DNA from: Adenanthera pavonina
Lineage: Eukaryota > Streptophyta > Magnoliopsida > Fabales > Fabaceae
DNA: 64,000 nucleotides
Reading direction: 5' to 3'
Assembly (NCBI GenBank): GCA_026686845.1
Contig: JAIVEN010000015.1
Span: 5,037,001-5,101,000 of the forward strand
The notes under the pieces were generated by a model. It was given only the letters and a program-made list of their open reading frames with translations, ran no database searches and was not told the origin of the DNA. The position numbers and the translations under genes are program-made. Positions 21,419-34,437 of the stretch are shown piece after piece; position 1 is the first letter of the stretch; each line of letters starts with the position of its first letter.

Positions 21419-22730
21419 AAAGTAGATTACAAGACAAATTGATAAACCGAACAAATAAGAAGGATATGGAATAGAATTTAGCAGGAAAAACCCACCCCAG
21501 ATCAGATGCAGAATTACAATATATAGCCAGCTCCAGAGCAGCAAGATACCCAGAAGAAAAGTTTAAAATGACCCAAAAAGCAGAATATAGCAAGACAAGA
21601 ATTCCAAAAACAAAATAGGGCCCAATGAAATTTCCAGATCTATGGTGGTACCAGGGAATTGCTTTAGAAACAAGAATACCGAGTTATCTTTTTTCTTTTT
21701 ACCCGTCAAGAAAATACAAATAAGAAGGACTTTATTATTTCTTTAGGAACAAAAATACAACGAATCGAGCATACCAAGTTATCTTTTTCACTTAAGGAAT
21801 ATCTAGAGGGGATAATGGTATCTTGCTGCTTTTATTTTCTTCCACAGCTTTGGTAAGAAGATTGCAAAGGCTAAAACTGTAGGTGCCTGCTTGAGGGTTT
21901 TGGGTAGGAAGATGATGTTTGAAAATTGACAGGTTTACGAAATCTGTCTGCGTTTTGTTGCGTCACAGTTAAAGGCGGGCGAAGATATTGGGCCGTTAGT
22001 TATCCATTTTATAAAATTAAATTAAGAAAAATAAAATTTATAAAAATAAAATTTAGATAAAATAAATTTATTAAAAGTTATTATATTTAAATATTCTTTT
22101 TATAAAAATAAATTTGTAAAAAATTTGTTTAGATGATAGGGGTTAAAAATACTTTTAGATGTATAATATAAAGTAAATTTTTTTTTTCCAAAATTCACAT
22201 TTTATTAAAAAAAAAGTAACTTTACCTCTTTTTTTTCAAAATAATAATTTAACCTATTTTTTATTTTTTAAAAAATTAATTTATATTTCACCTATATTTT
22301 GATTAAATACATTTTTTAAAAAATCATGAGTAAAAATCATAATTTTTTTGTCAAAATGAACAACCAAAAAGGCGCATTAATGCCGTTTGCGCAGATGCTC
22401 GTCGACGTCATCCGTTTCGTCGTGATAATAATAATAGTCCAATCCCTATAATACCCTTATCCCATTATCCTGCACAGTTTTACTACACTCTATTAAAAAT
22501 TATATTTTTAAATAAATTATTTATTAAAAAATATTATCTTATAAATTATTTATTAAAAAATATTATCTTTTTATTATAAAAATTTATTTTCTATTATTTT
22601 TATAGAATTAAAAGTTATCTAATTAATTTTTCTCATTTCTTTGATTCTCTTTTGTGTATAATATACAAACCACCTAATGATTTTTCTCTATTTTCTTTTC
22701 AAGATGTGACATATTTTAAATAAAACATCT
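21419..22730 (-). other. Distal 5' flank of the OTU-type locus, then AT-rich spacer
   Basis: The right flank of the solo LTR (21419-22000) is less AT-rich and may be the original leader/promoter side of the OTU-type gene. Nothing in it reads as a conserved coding exon. Positions 22000-22730 are very AT-rich with no recognisable features. Confidence 0.35.
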
Positions 22731-24020
22731 AAAGTATTCATATTTTTTGTTTAAAAAATAGCAATTATGATAGAATAGTAAATATAATAAATATTATAAA
22801 ATATAAAAGAAATTTATTTTGCTTCTTTATCAAACTTGAGAGAGTTTGTTTAAAATGAACTAGATATTTGATTGTACAATTTTGATTCATGGTGATTTAT
22901 AAATATAAATGTTGACCTATTATTATTATTTTAAAAGAAGAGAATTGATAAAGAAGTTACCAGCTTTTTTAGCAATACTAATACTTCATTTAGTAGTTAC
23001 CTTTAATTGCATCCTTGAAAAAATTTATTCCCTTTTTATCTTTTAAATGATTATTTCTACTGCTTAAGACATGGGATCTCAAAGATTTAGAACAATCTGA
23101 TACCAATAATTTCTTCTTCTAATGTAATTTTTATGTTTTTTAATTCTTTTGATTTAATTTAAGTTTAAATTTTACATATGGAATAATTCATAGTAAGATT
23201 ATCTTACTAACAATTCCAATACCATTAATTTGTTTATCATTTCACTAAATAAATGCTACATAACAAAAGGTGCATGACAAAATATTTATTTGCATATAAC
23301 TTAAATTTTAATGAATTATCTACACATGATTCAAAGTTGATGAAATAATATATATGTAGTTTAAGATGTTTGCTTATCAAAATTGAAATCCAAGGGTGTT
23401 TTATGCAATCTAACCAAATAATAAATAGTAAAGACTACATATATATATATAAACTAGACATGTAATTTTATCTATGTTTTAAATTTTAAAAAATGAGTCA
23501 TATTATTTATAATGGATAGCAACTTAATAGTATTGTAGTAATTCAATGATGTAAACAAAATGACTTCTTATATTTTATAAATTGATATTGATCCCCTACT
23601 TTAACTTTTATTCAATTGATGGCAGAACAAAAAAAATACTATTCAATTCAAACTGATTAGTTCTCCTTGTACCATCATTATTGATAATACTTCCAGCATC
23701 CATATTAGCTGTATTATCAATATCAGCAAGATACGGTCTAGAAGGTTCACTTTCTGGGCTATTTACGTAATTCGCTCATGGCTTTAATTTTTGTTTGCCG
23801 CAACTTGGCCCATGATATGAATGCCGAATTAATCATGCTTTCCACTTCTTCATATAAAAATGATACCCATCTAATTAAGTGTGGTTGGGTTGGCTAGAAA
23901 GACCCCATTCCCTAAACAAAGTTGAGGTCTGGGAAAAAAATTATGACATGAGAACTCTCCTAATTTAGCATAATAATATTTAAATCTCACATTATAATAT
24001 CAAATACAAGATAATTATAT
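22731..24020. repeat. Duplicated noncoding block, right copy
   Basis: This is the direct-repeat partner of 1-1295, offset by about 22.7 kb. The copies share long runs, for example from the tattttgcttctttatcaaac region to the ggttgggttggctagaa region. A piece including ggcccatgatatgaatgccg also resembles a short stretch at about 30468-30500, just beyond the RidA duplication. The block is noncoding. Confidence 0.85.
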
Positions 24021-25001
24021 AAAAAGAATTATAGCAATATATGCTGTTTCATGAAAGATATAATTTAACTAAATTTAGTGTACCCTACACTTACATTTAC
24101 AGAAGAAAACCCATCGTTATAAATATAGAATTATTGATATACATTTCAAAAAGACCAACCTTTTCCCGTTTTCCTCCCCAAATTTGGCTTCAAATAAGAC
24201 TTCATTTTATAATGGACTAAGAGTATCTCATGCTGGCAGTAAAAACTAATAAACATAAACGCTAAGACATTTATTGATTTTATGAGTTTAATTCTTATCC
24301 TACTTCTTTCTTTATTTCCAACCTCCAGGATTTTGCAATCTTTTTAAGAAGACAATTTAAAAAAGAAAGAAAGAAAGAGAACTCTTTCACATGATTATAC
24401 AGGTACATATTTGATTGAGTCCATAATTATTTTCATAAAGTAGTATTTTTTTTTATATCTGATAATTTGTACCATGATGATTCAATATTATCTGTTATTT
24501 TTATTATTTTTAAAGTAAGAACACAATGGTTTCTTCTTAATTTTCATTCATAAAATCATTTTTTATTTCTTTTTTGAACTCAACGAGGCCAAGTCAACCT
24601 AATAATTTTCCTCAGCCATGTCTTGCTAAACTACCACATTTTTTTCACTCTTACCTCTTAATGACAGAAGCTTCTAATGCAATGTGCCTCATGGCAGATA
24701 TGATCTTATTTGGAATGATCATAGAAATTAAAACATAGCCCACGTTAAGTGATGCAAAATTGCAAAACTCGCATGAACTCCTCTAATTTAACTAGTTCCA
24801 AGTCTAACGGGCACCCCACCCAATCAAGGGATTGTTTCAAATTTAGAGTCCTGCCCAGTGGGCTCTCTGTCCTAAATTACTTATACAATGGTAACAGCAT
24901 CATCATCCAAGGGGAACAAATCAAAGTAAAACTTCAATTCTTGGAATGCATTATTAGCCTTAGAAAGCTGAAGGAGCCACATACTTGAAAAGAGATTGTG
25001 T
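24021..25001 (-). other. 3' flank of the RidA gene
   Basis: The part near 24750-25001 is probably the 3' UTR of the minus-strand RidA gene. The remainder is AT-rich without a gene. An imperfect (GAAA)n tract lies near 24360-24385. Confidence 0.45.
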
Positions 25002-27964
25002 TCAGAGTGCTGCTATGCACTCAACTTCAATCTTGGCACCTAATGGCAAGGCAGCCACTTGATACGTTGAGCGAGCCGGGGCAGACGAAGAGAAGTCTAT
25101 GAAACCATTAATACCACAGGTAAATGATGATTATTGAAGCTCAACAGATTACTTTGTGACAGATGACAAAGGGAAGAAGATCAATTGGAAAATCACATCA
25201 ATTCAACATATTCGATAATCTGGTCGTAAAGACAAAATGCTGGATGAGCCTGGAACAATCTAGTTTTCACCCTCAACATATTATAAAATATAAGACGAGC
25301 TAATACATGGAGCTTCAACTAGAAAAGAAGCAGATAGATTTTCAATATAAAAGCTGGTCAGCAGTCAGCCAAGATAGAGATGCCTGAAAGTTTTCTGTGC
25401 CTATAGATTAAGCAAGATCAATTTATATTTAAATCACAATATAAATAGTCAGCAAGGGAATGTATTGAAAATTTAATAGACTCGCACAGTTAGGTAATGG
25501 TCTTGATAGTTGACACCTAAGCAATTTGTTGCATGATTGACACAAGAATGCATATGTCATGAAAACGTTTAAATCTCCAGACAGAACTCACATTTAGCAT
25601 AGATCTCATTTACTTTCTCGAAGTCTTTCAAGTCAGCCAACCTGCAGATATTAAATGATAAATAACTAGTCACCTTGGCTGGTAATGGCATTAAATACAA
25701 TCCAAGCTATGGAAAAGAGAAGACTTCATACATAATTGTTGTCTTAACAACCGATGAGTAGTTTGCCCCACCAGCCTTAAGGATTTCCCCCATATTTTTC
25801 AGAACCTGCAATTCAAAATTACCTCAAATGTCAGCCATAATATCTTCTAGGTTTTGCACTTTCAAAATTAAGGCTAACATACAGCATTGGATCCTATAAC
25901 AGATAAATTGTCTAGTAGTTTCTGTTTTTCCCTGTTTTACATTAAGAAGGAATGATCAAGGGTTGAAATCAACTATCTTCACTGGCATATTTTAACCATT
26001 CTGGCAGTTTCTTTGGTAACTCACAGTTTCACAGATATGCAGATGCTGATTTTTCTCATTCTTCATAATTAAACTAAATTAAGCACTTTCTTACAAGTTT
26101 AGAGGGCCAATTTTCTACTTCAAATTTGCACTAGCTTAACAGGAAGGAGACAGCCTGTCTAGATAACCAAAACAAAACCTTGTCCAAGCAAACCACAAAT
26201 TAAGCCCAAGCTCCAGTTATTATTATTACAGCATTCCATGAATTAGAAGAATCCTGATTGCTGATACCAAGAGAACGATGAACCATATATATTATTGAAG
26301 GGAGTAAAGGAAAATTATGCATAAATGGGCAATCAGAGCCAATATATACCAGGCAATAGAAAATGCATTATCAGTACTAATGTTGACAGAAATCAAAAGC
26401 CATGTTGAAAGTTCAGAGGTATCTTCTACCTGTTCTGTTTGTTCTTCAACATTGTCAGAGATGAACTTCCCTGTCTGCATTTGAGTGCCAAACAAATTAT
26501 CAGGAGAGAGTTTCAATACATAGCCAGCATACTTGCACATATGCGCAGATGCTGAGAGACTGGAAAACTGAAGCAATAAGTAAAATTCAAACGGATAGTA
26601 ACAAACCTCAGGAACAAGACCAAGAACACCGGATACAAACAAAAGGTTGTTGGCTTTGATTGCTTGAGAATATGGACCCAGTGCAGCAGGAGCCTTTTCA
26701 GTTTGAACAGCTTCCTTGATCCCTACAGTCAATGAAAATAAATAATAATGAATGGGCAGTTGTTTGGTGCAAACAGAAAAGTTCTCTTGTACATCTTTCT
26801 TTCCTAATCTTTAGGATGTGTATATGAACAAGGTTCAAAACATATTCCTCAGTTTAATGTCTGGACAATCATGGATGATTTTTGTTTGCTCTGTGATCAT
26901 GGAAACCTATTAGAGGGTGCTCATAGTTCTTCCATAATGAATTTACGCACCACCCATGCTAAGATGTCCTATGTTGAACTGAGCACAAGCCAAATTGCCA
27001 GTTTCTGCTGGATGACTATTGATTTGCTAATCTTAGTACATAGATTAACCTAAACTCATACTTATCACCAACTACCAACTTCAATGAAAAAGTCATGCAT
27101 CACCACAACGGCAGAAGGTAGTTTTATTTCTGGTGAGTGGTAATATGGCATTAGTAGCAATGACTATGATATGATGCAAACGCAATTTCTTATTCTCATC
27201 TCATACTACGAAAAAATCTTAAACCTGGTATGTTTGTGGGTAGTCACAAGAAGCCCTGGACAAGTACCGAGGGTCAGGCTAAGTACCAATCCACCGGCAC
27301 CAGCATGGCTGCCAGAAAAGTTGGCCTTAGCCCCATTGGATAACTATAACCTAGGTCTTAATTCAATAACAAAATGCGTTAAACCGTAAAAAATTTATTC
27401 TATGAAATTTGAAATATATGTTAAGTAGCAAAACGGATAGTAAAAAAAAAAAATGTAAGAGGAAGGTCCCGTTAACTGGGCTCAATGCGGGAAAAGTAGT
27501 ATCAACCTACTAATGTCCTATAAGTATAATCAATCAAAAATTTTGTTTTCCTCATTTTCCTTATTGACTTGAGAGTAGGAACATATTCTATCCTGTCCCC
27601 AACTTCCATTTAAAATATTAAAATGACAATCCAAAATCTTAAACTTTTCTTTTGCTCGACTATGCCGATTCTGCTACATTTTACAGAAACTAAGAATAAG
27701 TCGGTCTCACCACAGTATCCTAAAACAAAACAGAAAGTAATCAAAGTAAAAATAAATAAACTTAAGAGAAGATCGAAACATACGGGAATCAGCAGAAATG
27801 GCCAAGCAAGAGAAGGGCAGAGAGCGACTGGAAGGAGAGGAAAGGCGCAAGGTGGAGCAGGCGACCGAGGCAGTGCCTACTCCGGCGGCAAAATGTGGCC
27901 GGTTGCGCAATACGCCGGCGTCAATAGCCCGCGCGTGGAAGGAGTTGGCAGTACACCACGCCAT
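25002..27964 (-). CDS. RIDA: RidA-family imine/enamine deaminase, plastid-targeted, six exons
   Basis: RidA (YjgF/YER057c/UK114 family) hydrolyses reactive imines such as 2-aminoacrylate made by threonine/serine dehydratase, protecting PLP enzymes and branched-chain amino-acid synthesis. In plants it acts in plastids. I assembled exons at 27964-27784, 26722-26607, 26474-26430, 25805-25732, 25641-25592 and 25096-25002, all with GT-AG borders and matching phases, giving 186 residues. Exon 1 encodes a ~60-residue Ser/Ala/Arg-rich, acid-poor plastid transit peptide starting MAWCTANSFHARA. The mature part includes KAPAALGPYSQAI, LFVSGVLGLVPE, FISDNVEEQTEQ, VNEIYAK, the substrate-binding Arg in PARSTYQVA, and the C-terminal KIEVECIAAL. 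An upstream in-frame ATG at 28021 exists, but the MAW start gives the usual family length. It is the intact member of a duplicated pair. Confidence 0.93.
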
Positions 27965-30450
27965 CTTACTCTGTTTTCTTTGCGAGTCTGTTGAATCACA
28001 CTCTCTCTGTGACTGCGTCACGACCTGGTCGGCTCAGTGTCGCTCGAGTGACTTGATGATGGGTAATCTTTGCTTCCCTAAATTACCCTTATATTGATCA
28101 AGATATTGCGAGAGAGTAATATAAGATAAAAACTTAAATATTATATTATAATAAAAAAATTATTTTTTAGTGTAGATTATTTTTTAATACATGGTAGATT
28201 TAATTATTAATTATATATTAAAAATATTAAATTTTTAAAATTAAAAAAATTTAAAAAATTTACATGTTAAATTTAAATTAAAAAATAATATAAAAAATAT
28301 ATAAGAAACAATATATACGTTTAGTCCTTTTTAAAAATCACAATTTTTATATATATTTTGTCAAATATAAGTTCTCAACTTTGTTGGTTACATACTTAAA
28401 AGAAATTCATATTTAACAAAAAAATGTATAATTTTGTTAAAAACAAAAGAAAAAAGGTTACACTAAAAGGCCAGCTAAAAGACCATGAAAATTATAATTA
28501 GGCTAAATAATTAAAAAATAATTAATTGACAATTAATTTGGATGCAATTTGTTTTTCACAGAACTAAGCACCAATGGAGAAGGAAAAAAATGAGAGGGAG
28601 TTTTTTCTCAGACAGAAAGTTATTTTCTTTTTGTAACTATGGCTATAAATATTGTTGTAAGCATCGGTGGCCCAAAAAAAAAATAATGTTATCGACATCA
28701 GCTCTAAATTTTGAATTTGAATTTCCTCAAATTTTTATTAAAAAAATGATAACTTATTTTGAGTTCATCTTAACCTTGTAGTCAATTTGAACCATCTTGA
28801 CCTATTTATTTATTAAAAATAAAAATTATTTCCAATAAAAATGAATTGTTTTAATTAATGGAATGCTCCATCAAATTAACTCAAAATAATAATTATTTAT
28901 CAAAATAATATTAGCTATATCGAACTAAAAACATTTTTCATGCTCATTACGTGGATGAGCACTGGGTGCTCATCAGTCCTCTAAATAATTTAGATTTAAT
29001 TATATTTTATTATTATATTTTTATTTTATTAGATGTAGAATTTAAAATATATATAATTTTATAATTGCTACATTTTTTAAAAAATATTATTATTATATAA
29101 AAAATTAAAATAAAAAATTATAAATCTAAATCATCTAAATTAAAACTGACCGTTCAAATCTACCTAGAATGATGCACATTATGTAAGTCCAGATTGGATT
29201 AAATAAAAGGGGTTCAATATCCCTTAGCAAATTTGTGAGTTTAAATTTTACCAATTAAAAATACAATATTAGGTGAATTGTTTACTATTTAAATTTGACA
29301 ATATTCAAATATAATTCATTAATATTGTTACCATTTGAATGTGGAAAAAAAAGTTCAAATTCCAAAAGTTTAGTACCATAATGTTGTTTTTTTTTCTTTT
29401 TATTCGTATAACCATAATGTAGTTTCTGCCCAAAAAGAAAATACTGTTCTCAGCGTCAGTTCTAAATATTGAATTTGAATTTTTTATAAGAAAATAATAA
29501 CTTATTTTGAGTTAATCTTAACCTTCTAATCAATTTGAATAGTCTAGATTTAGTATTTATTTTTAAAAATAAAAAATATTTTCAATAAATCTGAATTGTT
29601 TTAATTAATTGAATGGTCCATCAAATTTACTCAAAATAACAATGATTTGTCAATAACTGTGCTTCTCGAAAATTTAGTAGGAAAAATTATAGAAAAATCT
29701 CAAAATATGAAAATAATTATTAGAAAGTCTCCAAACCTTAACAAATTACACCCAAAATTTTATTGGTGTAAAATCTTAAAAAATAAATATAAAAATTTTT
29801 TATTATTGAGTATAAAATTGTGCTCTAATATTAAATTATATCCAAATGTTATTGGTGTAAAATTTTAGAAAATAAATATAAAAGACCTCATTGTTGAATA
29901 TAAAATTGTGTTCTAATATAAAATTCTTTATATTTGTTTTCTATGATTTTACATTAATAGGAATTGGGTGTAATTTTTTAGGATTTTGAAATTTTTTAAT
30001 AATTATTTTTATGTTTTGGGAATTTTTTGTGATTTGCTCAATTTAGTACCATAATGTTGTTTCCGCTAATCAGTAACTATGCTTCTCCAAAAATAAAATC
30101 CACTTGTTGTGTGGTAAAATAAAAAAAATAAAATAAAATCCACTTGTGGATGAAAATTTCAATTTCTCATCGATCATTTCCATTTCTTTCTCCTCTATTT
30201 CACCCAACAAACGTGAACAAAGTATCTGTTTGCTGAAAAATAAATTTCACTATTAACAAACTAAGGAACGTCTTTTCGTGAACTCAAATGAAACCCCTTT
30301 CTAATCCTGATCATGCAAATATACACCTGATCATGCAAAAATGAAACCCCTTTCTAATTAAGATTAATTAATTAAAAAGACCATCTTCTGGAAAAATTAA
30401 TTAAAAGGACAGAATGATGCTTGTGTTGGGAGTAGGATGTCCACCACTAA
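25330..30450. repeat. ~5-kb segmental duplication, copy A (with intact RidA)
   Basis: This segment matches 35297-40258 in direct orientation. It covers RidA exons 5 to 1 and the upstream region. Matching landmarks include the intron text around aggaaggaga near 26142 and 36110, exon 1, the gctaaaaggccagctaaa region, and the caccactaat end near 30445 and 40250. RidA exon 6 (25002-25096) lies outside the duplicated part. Confidence 0.9.
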
Positions 30451-31165
30451 TTTGTTGAAGCAACATGGCCCATAATATGAATGCCGAATTAGTCATGTTT
30501 TTTACAGCACAGTTCAGGGTTTAATTCTTTTTAAAAGAAATTAGTTTTCAACTTTTAGTTAAAAATATTTTTAGTGCCATTGATTAGTCATTGGCCACCA
30601 TTGATTAATGGCTAATGTTCGGGTAGTGGTAAAGGTTAAGTTTTGAGAGGCATTTTAGCTGACTCAAATTTTTTTTCATTTGAAAATATTTGGTCCCTTC
30701 AAATTAATTGTAGGGCGAATCTTATTTTATACTTGATTGGTGATTTTGGTCCCAATTTGTAATTCCCTTATTATAAACTAGAATTATATATACTTAAAAT
30801 TTATAGGAACTGCAAAGTGGGATTTTCTTTTATAAGTACAGATTTTGATATGAAAAATAGCTGTATTAAAAATACACAAAAAATGATTAATACTCTTCAA
30901 AATAATAATTTCTTAAGAAAATGCTAATAAATTAGTAAAAAATTTGAAGTACAATTACTCAACCCAAATTAGTCTGATCTCAATGTAAATGATTTGCAAA
31001 AAAAAAGTATAAGACCTGATTAAAGAATGACAACAATTTAATACAATAATAAAAAAAAAACTTCACACAGAGACATTTCTCATAATCTTTTAGCTAGTCA
31101 AAAGGTTTTTAAAACAAATAATGTTTATGCTATTAAACCCCTTCATATCAATCTAAGCCTGTCTA
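28100..31165. other. RidA promoter side and AT-rich spacer
   Basis: This is noncoding AT-rich sequence between RidA and the SRR1-like gene, which are both on the minus strand. Most of it up to 30450 belongs to the segmental duplication. It includes an internal repeat pair and, near 30465-30505, a fragment resembling the duplicated block at 1-1295. Confidence 0.5.
28660..29650. repeat. Internal direct repeat pair within duplication copy A
   Basis: Segments at about 28680-28910 and 29440-29650 share aacttattttgagtt, aatcttaacctt, gaattgttttaattaat and atcaaatt.actcaaaataa. In copy B the corresponding motifs are clearly visible only once, near 38940-39170, so the two copies differ in structure here. 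Confidence 0.65.
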
Positions 31166-32017
31166 TTAATCTCCATAAATCTGTCTATGAATCTCCGTAA
31201 GCCTGTCTATTAAACATGTCTCAGTAATAGGGCTAAAAAAATGCCAAGTTAAACTGTGAAGCCAATTTAAATTGCCATGATTTGTTTTGATTCTGAACTC
31301 GTTTGTAAATGTTTGAGCAGCCAAAACATGCCCCAATAAGTCCCACATAAGTAAGTTCCTTCTGTTGAAGGAATCCAAACAAAAGTTCATACATTGCTCT
31401 GAAAAGTCCTTGTACTCTTCAAAACTGTTACCAACTATGACAATGTTGTTTAATAGGCCAGGTTTCCAATTTACCTGCAAGAGGTTGTTGTATAAGTCTG
31501 CAGAACAACGTGGCATAAAGAACATAGTTGGCTTTAAGGCTTGCCTCCTCGCATATTCATTGTACGATAAGACAGAACAACCGAGAGCTTCCAAAATCCG
31601 GCATTCAATTGCAGAAAGAATAGGATCAAATACCTTAATGTCTCCAATCCATCCAAAATCTTTTCTCATCAATATTGCGAGACTAAGTTGCATCCTAGGA
31701 TTCTCATCCAATTCAAGGCTACCAATACCATAAATCACCATTTGCATCTTTGACTCTGATCCCAAGACAGTGCGCAAGTGTTGAGAAATCGGAGAAGTTT
31801 GTAGTTTGTGTCGAAAATCATTATAGACTTGAGAGCTCTGGAGTTTATTTAAACATGCTTCCATTTTCTGTATCAATGTTTTTTCTCTCAAGTAATCAAT
31901 TTGTAAATCTGTTGGAACCCATGATTGTGGTGCTTCCTCAGAGCGTTTCCTTTTTGTGCCTCCTCCAGTGAAAACACGACCATCAACTATTGTGAAAGAT
32001 TTTGCTGATGTTGCCAT
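31166..32017 (-). CDS. SRR1-like protein
   Basis: This single-exon gene encodes 283 residues resembling Arabidopsis SENSITIVITY TO RED LIGHT REDUCED 1, a protein involved in phyB signalling, clock output and flowering; related proteins occur in other eukaryotes. The SRR1 domain starts near residue 88 with MVIYGIGSLELDENPRMQL and continues with LAILMRKDFGWIG, VFDPILSAIE, LGCSVLSYNEYARRQALKP, TMFFMPRCSADLYNNLLQ and NIVIVGNSFEEY. It ends near the conserved W-H-F-F. A basic stretch near the N-terminus (KRKRSEE) could be a nuclear signal. The extreme C-terminus, after WHFF, is built from a 22-bp tandem repeat (31155-31215). The frame is open throughout. The upstream 32030-32160 region has a CT-rich microsatellite that may lie in the leader. 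Confidence 0.88.
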   Translation of the reverse strand: MATSAKSFTIVDGRVFTGGGTKRKRSEEAPQSWVPTDLQIDYLREKTLIQKMEACLNKLQSSQVYNDFRHKLQTSPISQHLRTVLGSESKMQMVIYGIGSLELDENPRMQLSLAILMRKDFGWIGDIKVFDPILSAIECRILEALGCSVLSYNEYARRQALKPTMFFMPRCSADLYNNLLQVNWKPGLLNNIVIVGNSFEEYKDFSEQCMNFCLDSFNRRNLLMWDLLGHVLAAQTFTNEFRIKTNHGNLNWLHSLTWHFFSPITETCLIDRLTEIHRQIYGD

Positions 32018-34366
32018 CTATCCCTCACTTGTTTAATTCGTTTCGTGCCAATGAGAGACCAGAGGGCGAGAGCGAGGTCGGGGGAATATGTGAGAGTCCG
32101 TGATCAATCCGGGCCGCTTGGTACTCTCTCTCTCTATCTCTCTGTGTGTATACATTAAGAGAGAGGGTAATAGATAAAACATATATCAAGATCTTTTAAG
32201 AGAAGAATTAAATACTTTTAAATTTAAATTTTACTTCATGCGAAAGAAATTTTAGGAACGTTAAACAAATTTGAAGGTTGTTTAAAAATAAGAATCAGGT
32301 TGGCATTTTTGAGTTTTTTTAATTATTTTGATTATAAATAATTCGAATTCAAGTTTAATTTTAAATTCAAACATAATATCTAAATATATATAACTTGTGA
32401 TACTTACAAATTCTAATTATAACAAGGATATATATTATATATTTCATAAAAAATTATATATACAACTGTTGAAACTTTCCAATTTTAATTAAAACAAGAT
32501 TCATTTAAATAAAAGTGATTTTGAAAATTGATTTTGATTAAAAGTAAGTTTGGTTTATCATGATTTCTATTTGAATTTTTTTTTCAAAAAAGTGATTTTA
32601 AGATAATTAATTCTATATGGATATTATTTATAAAATCACTTTTAGATTTAAAATATTTGGAATTAAATTATTCTTAAAAAATAACATTTTTATTAATATT
32701 TAAAGCTGACAAAAGTAATTCTCTAAAATGGAAAAATAAAAAAATTTTGCTTCTACAGGGTTACGGTGTAATAGCAAAATTCCGGTATATCCTGTTTTTT
32801 AAACTTTTGTCAAAATATCATCTTAGTCAAAACGCCATATATCCATATCAAGGATTCATCCGGTTAAAATAAACACACTAAATAAAAATTTAAATGAAAA
32901 TTAATTTTAGCATAAAAAAATTTATTTTGATGTTGATTTTTTTATATTAATGTTTATTTTTTGGAATATTATTTGAGAAATGTCTTTAACTGAAAATCTA
33001 ATCTTTTAGTTTTTTACTTGACAAAATAAAAAAGAAAAGAAAATCTATTTTCTCTTTTTTGGTAAAAAAAAAATATAATCTCTCACGTAGCTGATATTTT
33101 TTTAAAAAACTATTTGTCATTTTGTAATTAAATATGTTGTTAATATATAATTATATATCATTTATATATAATTTAAATTTTGTATCAGATGAAATTGTTT
33201 TCAATTTTTTACCATATAAATTTTTTCACATTATATAATACGTGCCGTTAAATATGAATCCAGATGATCACATATATTTAAAAGTTAAAACTATTTGTCT
33301 ATAATTGTAGGAGCAATCAATCCATTGTATGAGAACAAGAATTTATTTGCCAGCAACTACTGGAACTAATCCTGTGTATTGCACATATACTTTTTTAGTT
33401 ATAAATAAAGAGATTATTTGTTTTCGTTTTATATCTTTTAAAATTTTTATATGATATTAAATTTTAATTTAATTATTCAAATAGAATTTCTAAATTAATA
33501 ATTATCCCATTTTTTACTTTCAGCAATTTTAAAAATTTTACAAGATAATTTACAAAAAGAATAGCATTTTGAAAATTTTATTATGTTTATCAAATTAGAC
33601 GCAATGAAATTGCATAATATAAATTCGAATCTATCTACATTCATAAATGTAAATGAATATAATATATTTAGAGAGAAATTTCTTTTAGAAAATAAAAATG
33701 GGAGTCTTTGCTGTGTGGCTAGACCCCACCCTCCTCAGATAGGGCGAGGTTCAGTCTTCACACTAATGAAAAAGTATGGGCATATCAGTTTAGATAAATA
33801 AGATATTTTACCATTTGGTACTAATCGCATTAGATAGTTTTGCTATTTTGTGCTGGTTAAAAGAAAAACTAATATTTATATTGGGTAAAATTATTTTCTG
33901 CCAAAGGTTGGGTTAAAGTTATTTAGATATTAAGATTAGGTTAAAATTTAGCCATGTTAAATTTAATAATTTAACAAAACTATGTTTTGAAGATTAAAAT
34001 TAATTAAAAAAAGTTTATATTATCGATTAATCAACACTGAACCAGGAAACTTCTATTTAAACTATTAATTTATGAAGAAATTATATCTGATAGAAAATAT
34101 TCAAGAGATTAAATAAAAATTAAATAAATTAAATAGAGAGGACTTAATTTTTTTTTATAAGCAATCATAGAACCAACCATATGGGAACATCTCATTCACA
34201 TCGTATAAACATTTTATTTATGTAATTTGTTTGCGTGAAATGCTTGCGAATGAGGCCTTGAAAACAAATTCTTTGAATCTTGCAAGATTAGTCGCTAATT
34301 TCCCAAGAAAAACTAAAAAGGACGTCAATCAAAGTACTTCATCAGTTCATCCATGTAACACGTAAC
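32018..34366. other. SRR1-like promoter side and AT-rich spacer
   Basis: This is the divergent intergenic region between the SRR1-like gene (minus) and the RING gene (plus). A CT microsatellite lies at about 32123-32143. The rest is AT-rich with no gene. A short GC-richer island (33700-33750) has no recognisable function. Confidence 0.5.
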
Positions 34367-34374
34367 TATATATA
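34367..34374 (+). promoter_or_regulatory. TATA box of the small RING-H2 gene
   Basis: The sequence tatatata lies about 64 bp upstream of the ATG at 34438. That leaves room for a transcription start about 30 bp downstream and a short leader. Confidence 0.5.
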
Positions 34375-34437
34375 GAGATATTTTCAAACTAAAATTGAAG
34401 GCTGGCTGCGTTATCGCTGAAGACTAAGTTTAACAAC

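Noticed and set aside
27965..28021. Upstream in-frame ATG for RidA at 28021
   Set aside because: It would add 19 residues before MAW; the MAW start gives the usual family length and a normal transit peptide.
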